Positions 8,805 to 18,067 are shown, counted from the stretch's first letter. The stretch: 64,000 nt of DNA from an unidentified bacterial endosymbiont (GCF_918797525.1 NZ_OU963893.1:2294001-2358000); one strand, 5' to 3'. The notes: generated by a model from the sequence alone, not told the origin. Made by a program: numbers and translations.

Positions 8805-10190
8805 ATGACTCAAGCACAACCTCAACGAACGACAGCCGATCTGGTCAAAGCCGCCGTATCCGGCTGGCTGGGCACCGCTCTGGAGTTTATGGATTTTCAG
8901 CTCTACTCGCTGGGTGCCGCATTGGTGTTCCACGAAATTTTTTTCCCGGAACAGTCTGCGGCGATGGCGCTGATTCTGGCGATGGGAACCTACGGCGCGG
9001 GCTACATTGCGCGCATTGTCGGGGCCTTTATCTTCGGCAAAATGGGCGACAGTATAGGCCGTAAGAAAGTACTGTTTATCACCATTACCATGATGGGGAT
9101 TTGTACCACCCTGATTGGCGTGCTGCCGACCTACGCGCAGATTGGCATTTTCGCGCCTGTGCTGCTGGTTACCCTGCGCGTCATTCAGGGGCTGGGAGCT
9201 GGAGCGGAAATCTCCGGAGCGGGAACCATGCTGGCGGAGTACGCGCCAGCAGGCAAACGCGGCATCATCTCCTCGCTGGTGGCGATGGGGACCAACTGCG
9301 GAACCCTGAGCGCGACGGCCATCTGGGCGGTGATGTTTTTTGCGCTCGACCGCGAAGCGTTGATCGCCTGGGGCTGGCGCGTGCCGTTCCTGGCAACGGT
9401 GGTGGTGATGTTCTTCACCCTCTGGCTACGACTGAATCTTAAAGAGAGCCCGGTATTCGAGCAAGTGAACGACACGGAAACGACCGCACCAGCGGCTGTC
9501 CAGGATACCGGGTTGGGCGCAATGTTTAAGAGTAAATCGTTCTGGCTGGCGACCGGATTGCGCTTTGGTCAGGCGGGCAACTCGGGTTTAATCCAGACCT
9601 TCCTCGCCGGGTATCTGGTACAGACATTGCTGTTTGATAAAGGCATTCCAACCGATGCGTTAATGATAAGTTCCATCATCGGGTTTATCACTATTCCGCT
9701 GCTGGGCTGGCTGTCAGATAAAATAGGGCGTCGCTTGCCTTATATTATTCTTAATATCTCCGCCATTATTCTGGCCTGGCCGATGCTGGCCATTATCGTT
9801 GATAAGAGTTATTCCCCGGGCGTCATTATGCTCTCGATCATCGTAATTCATAACGTCGCGGTACTGGGATTGTTTGCCCTTGAAAACATCACTATGGCGG
9901 AAATTTTTGGCTCACGTAATCGCTTTACCCGAATGGCTATCTCAAAAGAGGCGGGCGGCCTGGTTGCGGTAGGTTTTGGTCCTCTTCTGGCGGGGATCTT
10001 CTGCGACATGACCGACGCCTGGTGGCCGATGGTGGCGATGCTAATCGTTTATTCCGTCATTGGTCTTATCTCCGCCATCCTGATGCCTGAAGTCCGGGAT
10101 CGTGATTTAAGCCTGGCGGAAGATGCGGCTGAACCGGCAAGAGTAAAAAGTGTAAAAGCGGACCAGCCTGATTATGGCGCGCAAGCCTAA
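8805..10190 (+). CDS. ydfJ: MHS-family (metabolite:H+ symporter) MFS transporter, YdfJ-like
   Basis: The 461-residue protein has 12 predicted membrane segments and the MFS signatures GDSIGRKKVL in the loop between segments 2 and 3 and GWLSDKIGRRLPY in the central loop. The N-terminal GWLGTALEFMDFQLYSLGAALVF is typical of the metabolite:proton symporter group (ShiA, KgtP). E. coli ydfJ, which neighbours rspB and ydfI, belongs to this group and is interrupted in K-12; here the frame is complete. The likely cargo is the acid sugar metabolised by RspA, RspB and YdfI (inference). The ribosome site AGAGAAAGCC is moderate. Confidence 0.82.
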   Translation: MTQAQPQRTTADLVKAAVSGWLGTALEFMDFQLYSLGAALVFHEIFFPEQSAAMALILAMGTYGAGYIARIVGAFIFGKMGDSIGRKKVLFITITMMGICTTLIGVLPTYAQIGIFAPVLLVTLRVIQGLGAGAEISGAGTMLAEYAPAGKRGIISSLVAMGTNCGTLSATAIWAVMFFALDREALIAWGWRVPFLATVVVMFFTLWLRLNLKESPVFEQVNDTETTAPAAVQDTGLGAMFKSKSFWLATGLRFGQAGNSGLIQTFLAGYLVQTLLFDKGIPTDALMISSIIGFITIPLLGWLSDKIGRRLPYIILNISAIILAWPMLAIIVDKSYSPGVIMLSIIVIHNVAVLGLFALENITMAEIFGSRNRFTRMAISKEAGGLVAVGFGPLLAGIFCDMTDAWWPMVAMLIVYSVIGLISAILMPEVRDRDLSLAEDAAEPARVKSVKADQPDYGAQA

Positions 10191-10214
10191 TGTTATATAA
10201 ATCTGCAGAGAAAC

Positions 10215-10233
10215 TGGCGCGCGATGCGCGCCA
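10215..10233. terminator. GC-rich stem-loop after ydfJ
   Basis: TGGCGCGC (10215-10222), loop GAT, GCGCGCCA (10226-10233), an 8-bp perfect stem in the ydfJ-to-GPH gap. It is followed by AAAAAT on the plus strand, so it is not a canonical plus-strand terminator. Confidence 0.45.
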
Positions 10234-10339
10234 AAAATAGACGCTATAAAAGATTATGCTTGCTGCACAACATGCACTTATTTCAAACGAAAATAATAAA
10301 TACATTACTGCATTCTACTCATTGAGTAGGGGGTGAACT

Positions 10340-11878
10340 ATGTCACAGAAAGCAAAAAATATTACTGTTCCGGTAAGCATTGGTTATGGACTTACGGATA
10401 TTATGGGCGGCGGCGCATTTACCGTTATCGGCGCCTGGCTACTCTTCTTTTATACCACGTTTGTCGGCTTATCCCCGGTAGAGGCGGCCTCAATCGTCGC
10501 GATTGCACGTGTCGTTGATGCGGTGGTTAGCCTGTTTATGGGCAGTTTTACCGATCATTTCTACAAACATTATTTTGGCAAAAAATTTGGCCGTCGACGC
10601 TTTTTCTTACTGATTGGCGCGCCGTTGATGCTGGTCTATGCCTTGCTTTGGCTGGATGGGATGAATTACGGTTTTTATCTGGCGGTCTATCTTGCGTTTG
10701 AGATTATCGCGGCGATGGTTCTTATTCCCTGGGAAACATTGCCCTCTGAAATGACCAAAGATTACAACCAGCGCACCAAACTTTCCACCTGCCGCATGTT
10801 TCTTTCTGCCTCCGGTACTTTTTTGGCAACGTTTATTCCCGGGTTGCTAATTAGCTATTTCGGTGAAAACAGCGCACATGCCTATCTTATTAATGGCGTC
10901 ATTTTTGCCGTCCTGTTTATGGTCTGCGTTTTTATCTCCTGGAACGTCACTTGGGAGCGCGAACTGACGCCAGAGATGCGGGCCGAGCTTGAAAAAGACG
11001 AACGGCAAAAAACGCTGGCGGAAAAACTGGCAAGCCTCTGTCATCTTTTCAGGGAGTATGGTTCAACCCTCAAAATTCGGGCATTCCGTAAGCATCTGGC
11101 CATCTATCTGCTCTCGTTTACCGGTAAAGATGTCTATAACACGGTGTTTGTCTTCTTCTGTGTTTACTGCCTGCACGTATCGTCCTCGCTTGCGGGAAGC
11201 TTATTATCGATGAGTATCGTCGGGCTACCCGTCACCCTGATTGCGGGTATCGGGATCATCAAATACGGACCCTCGAAGCTCTATGTCTTTGCCTATTTAT
11301 TGATGTTGATCTGCCTGGGCGGTTTTTTTGCGGTGTACCAGATCCCGGCCCTGAACACCGTGACGATGCTGGTTGTTCTTGGCGGCCTTTATCAGGTGGG
11401 GCGCTGTGTACTGGAGTTCACCCCCTGGAACGTGTTCCCGTTCATTCCAGATATTGATGAGATGGTTAGCCACCAGCGTCGCGAAGGTCTTTTTGCGGCC
11501 GTTATGACCTTCTCGCGCAAAACCACCGTTGCGATCGCCACTTTTATCGTCGGCATTCTGTTGCAAAGCGGGGGCTTTATGAAAGGCAGCCAGACGCAGC
11601 CGCCGGAGGCTGTTCATACCATCGCAATGTTAATGTTCGTTGGCACAGCTGGACTACTGATTCTGGCGCTGTGGCAGGCGCTGACGTTCCATCTGAATAA
11701 ACGGACGCATAAAATTTTTGTCGATGAGCTGGACCGGTTGAAAGCAAACGGTCACCCGCAGCAGGTCTCTGCCGAGGCGCGTCGTGTTGTGGAAGATTTA
11801 ACGGGATATTCATGGGACACGCTGTGCCGTGAGCCCGCGGCGACAGTCACTGACGGAAATGTACGGCCTGTCCTGTGA
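10340..11878 (+). CDS. GPH-family (glycoside-pentoside-hexuronide) cation symporter
   Basis: The 512-residue multi-pass membrane protein starts KNITVPVSIGYGLTDIMGGGA and has the GPH hallmark FTDHFYKHYFGKKFGRRRF after segment 2, then IPWETLPSEMTKDYNQRTKL, a pattern shared with MelB- and YicJ-type symporters and oligogalacturonide transporters. The long C-terminal tail after residue 450 is hydrophilic. It sits between an MHS transporter and ydfI, so it probably imports a hexuronide or related sugar acid for the same pathway; the substrate cannot be read from sequence. A GTAGGGGGTGAACT ribosome site precedes the ATG. I know no E. coli gene in this slot. Confidence 0.85.
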   Translation: MSQKAKNITVPVSIGYGLTDIMGGGAFTVIGAWLLFFYTTFVGLSPVEAASIVAIARVVDAVVSLFMGSFTDHFYKHYFGKKFGRRRFFLLIGAPLMLVYALLWLDGMNYGFYLAVYLAFEIIAAMVLIPWETLPSEMTKDYNQRTKLSTCRMFLSASGTFLATFIPGLLISYFGENSAHAYLINGVIFAVLFMVCVFISWNVTWERELTPEMRAELEKDERQKTLAEKLASLCHLFREYGSTLKIRAFRKHLAIYLLSFTGKDVYNTVFVFFCVYCLHVSSSLAGSLLSMSIVGLPVTLIAGIGIIKYGPSKLYVFAYLLMLICLGGFFAVYQIPALNTVTMLVVLGGLYQVGRCVLEFTPWNVFPFIPDIDEMVSHQRREGLFAAVMTFSRKTTVAIATFIVGILLQSGGFMKGSQTQPPEAVHTIAMLMFVGTAGLLILALWQALTFHLNKRTHKIFVDELDRLKANGHPQQVSAEARRVVEDLTGYSWDTLCREPAATVTDGNVRPVL

Positions 11879-11902
11879 GTTTGGTTTATATCTTTTGAAC
11901 TG

Positions 11903-11932
11903 ATATCACACAACTTGATTTTTATATCACAC
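11903..11932 (+). promoter_or_regulatory. Tandem ATATCACAC repeats upstream of ydfI
   Basis: ATATCACAC occurs at 11903-11911 and again at 11924-11932, exactly 21 bases apart, about two helical turns. Such spacing suits a regulator bound on one DNA face. TCACA resembles a CRP half-site, but the matching TGTGA half is poor in both copies, so CRP is only a possibility. Confidence 0.35.
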
Positions 11933-11982
11933 CAGTTAGATGAAAGTTAATGTAAATCAATGTTCATCTCAGGGGGATCCGT

Positions 11983-12054
11983 ATGGTGAATGGCACGGTA
12001 TGTTACAGCCACTGCCATTCTAGTTGGTGTAGTCAGCAGGCGCTGTCGCGCTAG
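11983..12054 (+). CDS. Possible 23-residue cysteine-rich leader peptide upstream of ydfI
   Basis: An ATG at 11983, preceded at good spacing by AGGGGG, opens a 24-codon frame that begins MVNGTVCYSHC and has Cys, His and Ser in a C-x3-C-x4-C pattern. It ends at TAG 12052, 50 bases before ydfI. I do not recognise it. It could be a leader peptide, a free small protein, or chance. The strong ribosome site is the main support. Confidence 0.25.
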   Translation: MVNGTVCYSHCHSSWCSQQALSR

Positions 12055-12104
12055 TCACCGTGCGGCAGCGGATCACAGCGAAATTTACTTAACGAGTCTC
12101 AATC

Positions 12105-13568
12105 ATGGAAAACCGGTTATTACAGGCGAAAGCGACGCTTCCTCAATACGATCGCGAGAGCCTCAAGGTACGCATTGTTCATTTAGGGTTTGGCGCTTTC
12201 CACCGCGCGCACCAGGCCGTGTATACCGACATTCTTGCGGCGGAACACGGCAGCGACTGGGGGTACTGCGAAGTTAACCTGATTGGCGGCGAGCAGCAAA
12301 TTGCCGACCTCAAGGCGCAGGATAACCTGTACACCGTGGCGGAAATGTCGGCCGATGCGTGGACATCACGGGTAGTAGGGGTGGTTAAAAAAGTCCTGCA
12401 CGCCCAGGTTGATGGCCTGGAGACCGTGCTGGCGGCCATGTGTGAACCGCAGGTGGCGATTGTTTCACTGACCATCACCGAGAAAGGGTACTGCCACTCC
12501 CCGGCGACCGGGCAACTGATGCTCGATCATCCTTTTATTGTAGCTGACCTGCAACACCCTCAGCAGCCAAAATCCGCGCCTGGCGTGGTGGTTGAAGCAC
12601 TGGCGCGACGCAAAGCGGCAGGTCTGCCCGCGTTTAGCGTTATGTCCTGTGACAATATGCCCGAGAACGGCCACGTGATGCGCAACGTCATCTGTGCCTA
12701 CGCCCGCGCGGTTGACCAGGCGCTGGCGGACTGGATTGACGCCAATGTGACATTCCCGTCGACGATGGTCGACCGCATTGTGCCCGCAGTGACGGCCGAC
12801 ACGCTTGATAAAATCGAACAGTTGACTGGCGTGCGCGATCCGGCTGGCGTGGCCTGTGAACCTTTCCGCCAGTGGGTGGTTGAGGATAACTTTGTGGCCG
12901 GGTGCCCGCAGTGGGAAAAAGCGGGCGCTGAACTGGTTGCAGATGTCATTCCGTTTGAAGAGATGAAACTGCGTATGCTTAACGGCAGTCATTCGTTCCT
13001 GGCCTATCTCGGTTATCTGGCGGGGTATCAGCACATCAATGACTGCATGGAAGACAAAAACTATCGCCTCGCCGCTCACGCGCTGATGTTGAAAGAGCAG
13101 GCGCCGACGCTGAAGGTCAAAGGCGTTGATTTAGCGCACTATGCCGATCTTCTGATCGCACGTTACAGCAACCCGGCGCTGCGTCACCGCACCTGGCAAA
13201 TCGCGATGGATGGCAGCCAAAAACTGCCGCAACGTATGCTTGATTCCGTGCGCTGGCATCTGGAGCAGCAGAAGCCCTTCCCATTGCTGGCGCTGGGCGT
13301 GGCGGGCTGGATGCGCTATGTCGGCGGCGTGGATGAGCAGGGTAACGACATTGACGTGAGTGACCCGCAGCTTGCCACTATTCAGGCCGCAGTTGAGGGC
13401 AGCGCAGAGGGCGTAAGCCGTGTGAAAGCGCTGTTGGGCATTGAGGCTATCTTTGGCAAAACGTTACCGAAGAACGCGACCTTTGTGGATGCGGTATTGA
13501 AAGCGTATCAGACGCTGCTGCAACACGGGGCGAAAGCAACGGTTGCGCAGTACGCCGCACAGCCGTAA
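12105..13568 (+). CDS. ydfI: YdfI, mannitol-dehydrogenase-family oxidoreductase
   Basis: The 487-residue NAD-dependent polyol/uronate dehydrogenase is of the long-chain mannitol dehydrogenase family (mannitol, fructuronate and tagaturonate reductases). It has the nucleotide-binding signature [14 protein letters not shown] near residue 25, SLTITEKGY near 125, and the catalytic-region pattern [20 protein letters not shown] near 290. Length and sequence match E. coli YdfI. Together with RspA this suggests a route in which an aldo- or ketohexonate is reduced, then dehydrated (inference by analogy with UxuB/UxuA). The start at 12105 follows AACGAGTCTCAATC, a weak ribosome site. Confidence 0.93.
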   Translation: MENRLLQAKATLPQYDRESLKVRIVHLGFGAFHRAHQAVYTDILAAEHGSDWGYCEVNLIGGEQQIADLKAQDNLYTVAEMSADAWTSRVVGVVKKVLHAQVDGLETVLAAMCEPQVAIVSLTITEKGYCHSPATGQLMLDHPFIVADLQHPQQPKSAPGVVVEALARRKAAGLPAFSVMSCDNMPENGHVMRNVICAYARAVDQALADWIDANVTFPSTMVDRIVPAVTADTLDKIEQLTGVRDPAGVACEPFRQWVVEDNFVAGCPQWEKAGAELVADVIPFEEMKLRMLNGSHSFLAYLGYLAGYQHINDCMEDKNYRLAAHALMLKEQAPTLKVKGVDLAHYADLLIARYSNPALRHRTWQIAMDGSQKLPQRMLDSVRWHLEQQKPFPLLALGVAGWMRYVGGVDEQGNDIDVSDPQLATIQAAVEGSAEGVSRVKALLGIEAIFGKTLPKNATFVDAVLKAYQTLLQHGAKATVAQYAAQP

Positions 13569-13574
13569 GCCGGA

Positions 13575-13595
13575 TATGCCGCCTGCGACGGCATA
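13575..13595 (+). terminator. Stem-loop after ydfI
   Basis: TATGCCG (13575-13581), seven-base loop, CGGCATA (13589-13595), followed by ATTCGT. It is either a weak intrinsic terminator or a REP-like element right after the ydfI stop. Confidence 0.5.
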
Positions 13596-13766
13596 ATTCG
13601 TCAGCCAATGGTCATTACATTACGCTTGTGTACAGCATTTTACAAAGCAGACGCCTATTTACCTTATTAATAGTTTCTGCACGTAAACGTTGAGGGTTTG
13701 TTTATATTCTTAATGTCAAACTTACAGCAGAAAATAATTTCTTCCTCGGTATAAGGAGTCAGGCTT

Positions 13767-14198
13767 ATGTATAAGAAAATTTTGATGCCTGTTGACGTGT
13801 TTGAAATGGACTTGAGCGATAAAGCGGTACGCCACGCGGCCAACCTGGCGAAAGCGGAGGGGGCATCGATAACCCTGTTGAACATTTTGCCCGCCAGTAG
13901 CCGGTCTTTGCTGCGCGGCTTTAACGCCGATATTAAGAAGTTTGAAACGTTCATGACCGCAGAATCCGAGAGAAAAATGAAGACCTTAAAGCGGCTCTTC
14001 GATATTTCGCCGGAGGATATTGACTGCAAAGTCTGTTTTGGCAATGTGCGTGATGAAATTATCAAGCTCAGCAAAGAAGGCGATTATGATGTGATTGTCA
14101 TTGGCTCGAAAAACCCGAGCATCACCACGCATCTTCTGGGTTCGAATGCTGAATCCATCCTGCGTTACGCCACCATTCCGGTATTAGTCGTCCGCTGA
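13767..14198 (+). CDS. UspG-like universal stress protein
   Basis: The 143-residue cytoplasmic protein is of the UspA superfamily. It begins KKILMPVDVFEMDLSDKAVRHA, like E. coli UspG (142 aa), and carries the ATP-binding C-terminal motif with IGSKNPSITTHLLGSNAESI and a final PVLVVR. It is UspF/UspG-type rather than UspA-type. It has its own ribosome site (ATAAGGAGTCAGGCTT) and a 198-base upstream gap, so it is probably expressed independently of ydfI. It converges on rspR. It may be a second UspG paralogue in this genome; that cannot be checked here. Confidence 0.88.
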   Translation: MYKKILMPVDVFEMDLSDKAVRHAANLAKAEGASITLLNILPASSRSLLRGFNADIKKFETFMTAESERKMKTLKRLFDISPEDIDCKVCFGNVRDEIIKLSKEGDYDVIVIGSKNPSITTHLLGSNAESILRYATIPVLVVR

Positions 14199-14203
14199 AT
14201 AAC

Positions 14204-14229
14204 TCGCCGCAACCGTAAGGGCGCGGCGA
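14204..14229. terminator. Stem-loop between the convergent usp-like gene and rspR
   Basis: TCGCCGC (14204-14210), 12-base loop, GCGGCGA (14223-14229), in the 34-base gap between convergent genes, followed by CCTTTACTCTT on the plus strand. Confidence 0.5.
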
Positions 14230-14232
14230 CCT

Positions 14233-14919
14233 TTACTCTTCGCTAAACCACTCGCTATTTTCCTGACGAATTAACTGCACCGACTCGCTAATTTCCTGCA
14301 AATGCAAGGTCATCGCTTTATCGACGCCATCAGCATCACGTTGTTCCAGAGCGTTGAAAATATCATGGTGCTGGCGAAGCAACATTTCCGGCGGAGAGAC
14401 GTGGTCAAGGCTCATATAGCGCACGCGGTCAATGGTCGCTTTGATGTTCTCAATGGTATCCCAGGCCAGCTGGCAATCGGCTATTTGCGCCAGCTTCTGG
14501 TGAAACTCGTCATCAAGCTGGAAAAAATCGTTCAGTTGTTTACGGTCGATGGCCATTCGCTGTTGATGCAGGTTTTGTTCAAGATGGTACACCTGATTGT
14601 CGTTAATCAGCGATGCGGCACGTCGCGCCACCGCGCACTCAATGGCCTGGCGGACAAAACAGCCATTACGTACCTGAGTAAGCGAGATCTTATTAACATA
14701 GCTGCCGCGCTGCGGGCGTATCTGAATCAGGCCGTTTTCAGCGAGCTTAATAAACGCCTCACGCACTGGCTGTCGGGAAACATCAAAACGTACCGACACC
14801 TCTTTCTCAGAGAGCGGCGTTCCGGGTGGGATCAGACAATGGACAATATCACGTCGCAAAATACGATAGATCTGTTGATTAACAGGCTGGGTAGGATTGA
14901 GCTGGGATTCAACGGCCAT
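14233..14919 (-). CDS. rspR: RspR (YdfH), GntR/FadR-family regulator of rspAB
   Basis: The 228-residue regulator has an N-terminal winged helix ([20 protein letters not shown] near residue 33, then [15 protein letters not shown] and RGSYV) and an all-helical FCD effector domain with the metal-ligand-type residues of the FadR group ([12 protein letters not shown], and a late histidine in TLHLQEI). It corresponds to E. coli YdfH/RspR, which represses rspAB. It lies 6.5 kb from rspA with the transporter genes and ydfI between them. A copy of the ATGGTAGTA motif seen at the rspA promoter lies 34 bases upstream of its start, consistent with autoregulation. Confidence 0.9.
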   Translation of the reverse strand: MAVESQLNPTQPVNQQIYRILRRDIVHCLIPPGTPLSEKEVSVRFDVSRQPVREAFIKLAENGLIQIRPQRGSYVNKISLTQVRNGCFVRQAIECAVARRAASLINDNQVYHLEQNLHQQRMAIDRKQLNDFFQLDDEFHQKLAQIADCQLAWDTIENIKATIDRVRYMSLDHVSPPEMLLRQHHDIFNALEQRDADGVDKAMTLHLQEISESVQLIRQENSEWFSEE

Positions 14920-14952
14920 GGATTGTGATTTCTCAGAGAGTTAACATGGACA

Positions 14953-14961
14953 TACTACCAT
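14953..14961 (-). promoter_or_regulatory. Putative RspR operator half-site upstream of rspR
   Basis: On the minus strand this is ATGGTAGTA, identical to 6423-6431 upstream of rspA. It lies 34-42 bases before the rspR start codon, where a repressor would block its own promoter. Confidence 0.45.
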
Positions 14962-14978
14962 TCTTTTCCCTGCTAACA

Positions 14979-15000
14979 TACCCGGCCCGCAGGCCGGGTA
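14979..15000. repeat. REP-like palindrome between rspR and ydfG
   Basis: TACCCGGCC (14979-14987), loop CGCA, GGCCGGGTA (14992-15000): a 9-bp perfect stem. The GCCGGGTA core is shared with 18040-18067, typical of enterobacterial REP sequences. It also lies where a ydfG terminator would be, but lacks a U-tract. Confidence 0.5.
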
Positions 15001-15007
15001 GGGCCGA

Positions 15008-15754
15008 TTAGCCCCGGTGAACGCTGAGCCCGGCAAAGCTCTGGCTGACCGGCATCATTTCAACGGTATTAATATTGACGTGTTTCGGCAGCGTCGCCAC
15101 CCACCAGACCGCCTCGGTAATATCTTCGGGGGTCAGTGCCGTGGTGTTTTCGTAGGTTTTATCCGCTTTCGCATCATCACCTTTGAAACGCACGTTGGAA
15201 AATTCAGTCCCGCCAACCAGACCCGGCTCAATGTCGGTGACGCGAACGGCGGTACCGTGCAGGTCGGTACGCAGGTTAAGGCTGAACTGGCGCACGAAGG
15301 CTTTGGTTGCGCCATAAACGTTACCGCCAACGTACGGCCAACTGCCGGCGGTAGAACCGATGTTGATAACGTGACCGCGGTTGCGTTCGACCATGCCTGG
15401 CAGCACGGCGCGGGTCATGTACACCAGCCCTTTGTTGTTGGTGTCGATCATATTTTCCCAGTCTTCCACGCTCGCCTTGTGAGCAGGCTCAAGGCCCAGC
15501 GCCAGACCGGCGTTGTTCACCAGCACATCGATGGCGCGCCATTCACCAGGCAGGTTTGCCATCATCTCTTCAATGGCGGCACGGTTGCGGACGTCCAGTT
15601 GGGCGGTCAGAATATTATCACCCAGCGCATCTTTCAGCTCCTGCAGACGTTCCTGACGGCGACCCGTTGCAATCACCTTATGCCCGTTGGCGACGAAACG
15701 ACGCGTGATGCTTTCACCAAAACCCGCTGTCGCCCCGGTTACTAATACTATCAT
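15008..15754 (-). CDS. ydfG: YdfG, NADP-dependent 3-hydroxy acid dehydrogenase
   Basis: The 248-residue short-chain dehydrogenase has the cofactor motif TGATAGFGESI near residue 6, NNAG near residue 82, the catalytic serine in INIGSTAGSW and the catalytic YGATK pair near residues 147-151. E. coli YdfG oxidises serine, allo-threonine and 3-hydroxypropionate and reduces malonic semialdehyde in pyrimidine breakdown. The ATG at 15754 gives the E. coli length; an upstream extension to 15769 adds five residues only. It is divergent from dcp, as in E. coli. Confidence 0.96.
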   Translation of the reverse strand: MIVLVTGATAGFGESITRRFVANGHKVIATGRRQERLQELKDALGDNILTAQLDVRNRAAIEEMMANLPGEWRAIDVLVNNAGLALGLEPAHKASVEDWENMIDTNNKGLVYMTRAVLPGMVERNRGHVINIGSTAGSWPYVGGNVYGATKAFVRQFSLNLRTDLHGTAVRVTDIEPGLVGGTEFSNVRFKGDDAKADKTYENTTALTPEDITEAVWWVATLPKHVNINTVEMMPVSQSFAGLSVHRG

Positions 15755-15897
15755 CTCACTGTTCCTCAACGTTTTTTATGTTGTATTACCATAGCACGCC
15801 CGCGCGCGATGCGTTAAGGCAACATTTGTATGACGCCATTGCAGGCGATGTCCGCCTGGCCTACTCTGGGGAGATATCCCGTGCTCAGGAGTAAAAG

Positions 15898-17931
15898 ATG
15901 TCGGACAACAATCCCTTGTTTGAAAGCAGTTTGTTACCTTATCAGGCGCCGCGCTTTGATGAGATCAACGATAGCCACTATCGCCCGGCGTTCGATAAAG
16001 CGATGCGCCAGAAGCGGGCTGAGGTTGATGCTATCGTGGCGCAGGACGCGGCGGCGGATTTCAGCAATACCGTGCTGGCGCTGGAAAAAAGCGGAGCCAT
16101 GCTGTCGCGTGTGTGCAGCGTTTTCTTCGCCATGGCCTCGGCACACACCAATGATGATTTACAGGCGCTGGACGAGGCGTTTTCCACCGAACTGGCAGCG
16201 CTGGCGAACGATATCTGGCTCAACGACACGCTCTTCTCCCGCGTGGAAAGCGTCTGGCAGGAGCGTACTGCGCTGGATACGGAATCCCGACGACTGGTGG
16301 AAGAGATCTATCAACGCTTTGTGCTCTCCGGCGCGCGCCTGAATAGCGCAGAAAAAGCGGAGCTGAAAGCGCTTAATACGGCGTCCGCCGCCCTGACCAG
16401 CCAGTTTAACCAGCGCTTGCTGGCTGCCAATAAAGCGGGTGGGTTAGTTGTCGATTACGCCCATCAGCTTGAGGGGTTAAGCCCGGACGAAAAAGCCACC
16501 GCGGCTCAGGCCGCGGCTGAAAAAGGGCTGAACGATCGTTGGCTGATCCCCTTGCTCAATACCACCCAACAGCCTGCGCTTTCGCTACTGAAGAACCGTC
16601 AGACGCGACAAAATCTCTTTCATGCCGGATGGGAACGCACCCAAAAGGGCGATGAAAACGATACCCGGGAGCTGGTTTGCCGCCTCACCGCTTTGCGTGC
16701 GCGTCAGGCACAGTTGCTGGGGTTCGAGGATTATGCAAGCTGGAGTACTGCCGATCAGATGGCGAAAACCCCCGCCGCCGCGCTGGCCTTTATGCGCGGT
16801 ATTGTTCCGGCCGCGCGCGCGCGGGCAGAGCGTGAGCAGGCGGATATCCAGAAAGTGATTGATGACGAACAGGGTGGCTTTAGCGTACAGGTCTGGGACT
16901 GGTCGTTCTATGCCGAGCGCGTGCGGCAAAGAAAATATGCTCTGGATGAGTCGCAAATCAAACCCTACTTTGCCCTCAATACCGTGTTGCACGACGGCGT
17001 ATTCTGGGCCGCCAGCCAGCTGTTTGGGATCCGCTTCGTCGAGCGGTTTGATCTTCCCGTCTATCACCCCGACGTTCGCGTATGGGAGATTTTCGACTAC
17101 ACCGGGGAGGGCATGGCTTTGTTCTACGGTGATTACTTCGCCCGCGAATCGAAAGGTGGCGGGGCGTGGATGGGGAATTTTGTCGAGCAATCCTTCGAGT
17201 TTGCCGCGCGTCCGGTCATCTATAACGTCTGTAACTATCAAAAACCGGCTAACGGACAGCCGGCACTGCTCTCCTGGGATGATGTGATGACGTTATTGCA
17301 TGAATTTGGCCATACGCTGCACGGTCTGTTTGCCCGCCAGCGATACGCCACGCTTTCAGGCACCAATACGCCGCGTGATTTTGTAGAATTCCCCTCGCAA
17401 ATTAACGAGCACTGGGCCAGCCATCCCCAGGTCTTTGCCCATTATGCCCGTCACGTTGAAACCGGTGAACCGATGCCGGAAGCCTTGCTGGAAAAAATGC
17501 TTAACACTGCGCAGTTCAATAAAGGCTACGACATGACGGAGCTGCTTAGCGCTGCGTTACTGGACATGAACTGGCATGGCATCCGCGATGCAGTAAGTGA
17601 CGTCGAGGCGTTTGAAGCGGCAGCCCTGGAAAGAGAGGGGATGGATCTGCCCGCAATCCCACCGCGCTATCGCAGCAGCTACTTTGCCCATATCTTCGGC
17701 GGCGGCTACGCGGCGGGATATTACGCCTACCTGTGGACGCAGATGCTGGCCGACGATGGATACCAGTGGTTCGTCGAGCAGGGCGGATTAACGCGCGAGA
17801 ACGGGCAAAAATTCCGCGAGGCGATACTGTCCCGCGGGAACAGCACTGATTTAGCTGAACTCTACCGGAACTGGCGCGGGCACGATCCGAAGATTGAACC
17901 GATGCTGGAGAATCGCGGGTTGAGCGCATAG
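15898..17931 (+). CDS. dcp: Peptidyl-dipeptidase Dcp
   Basis: This is an M3-family zinc metallopeptidase that removes C-terminal dipeptides from peptides. The 677-residue protein has the zinc motif HEFGH at residues 468-472 (within LLHEFGHTLHGLF) and the downstream glutamate ligand in FVEFPSQINEHW. The E. coli enzyme is 681 residues and soluble; no signal peptide is seen here. An AGGAGTAAAAG ribosome site precedes the start. It is a single-gene unit, followed by an intrinsic terminator. Confidence 0.97.
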   Translation: MSDNNPLFESSLLPYQAPRFDEINDSHYRPAFDKAMRQKRAEVDAIVAQDAAADFSNTVLALEKSGAMLSRVCSVFFAMASAHTNDDLQALDEAFSTELAALANDIWLNDTLFSRVESVWQERTALDTESRRLVEEIYQRFVLSGARLNSAEKAELKALNTASAALTSQFNQRLLAANKAGGLVVDYAHQLEGLSPDEKATAAQAAAEKGLNDRWLIPLLNTTQQPALSLLKNRQTRQNLFHAGWERTQKGDENDTRELVCRLTALRARQAQLLGFEDYASWSTADQMAKTPAAALAFMRGIVPAARARAEREQADIQKVIDDEQGGFSVQVWDWSFYAERVRQRKYALDESQIKPYFALNTVLHDGVFWAASQLFGIRFVERFDLPVYHPDVRVWEIFDYTGEGMALFYGDYFARESKGGGAWMGNFVEQSFEFAARPVIYNVCNYQKPANGQPALLSWDDVMTLLHEFGHTLHGLFARQRYATLSGTNTPRDFVEFPSQINEHWASHPQVFAHYARHVETGEPMPEALLEKMLNTAQFNKGYDMTELLSAALLDMNWHGIRDAVSDVEAFEAAALEREGMDLPAIPPRYRSSYFAHIFGGGYAAGYYAYLWTQMLADDGYQWFVEQGGLTRENGQKFREAILSRGNSTDLAELYRNWRGHDPKIEPMLENRGLSA

Positions 17932-17953
17932 GGTCATTGTTGGCTGCAAACAT

Positions 17954-17977
17954 AACCGGGCATTGCGCCCGGTTTTA
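17954..17977 (+). terminator. Intrinsic terminator of dcp
   Basis: AACCGGGC (17954-17961), loop ATTGC, GCCCGGTT (17967-17974), with TTTT starting in the stem and a short TTTTATC tail, 23 bases after the dcp stop. Confidence 0.7.
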
Positions 17978-18039
17978 TCGATAAGAGTGGAGAGGAACTC
18001 AGTATGGTCTGTGTGTATGACCCTTATCAATGCGGCTGA

Positions 18040-18067
18040 GCCGGGTAGGGCAACACCGCTACCCGGC
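18040..18067. repeat. REP-like palindrome between dcp and ldhA
   Basis: GCCGGGTAG (18040-18048), 10-base loop, CTACCCGGC (18059-18067). The core and length resemble REP elements of Enterobacter and Klebsiella. It lies just after the ldhA stop and may also stabilise the ldhA mRNA 3' end. Confidence 0.5.

Noticed and set aside
11890..11932. A CRP site upstream of ydfI
   Set aside because: TCACA halves are present, but the paired TGTGA halves at six-base spacing are too poor.
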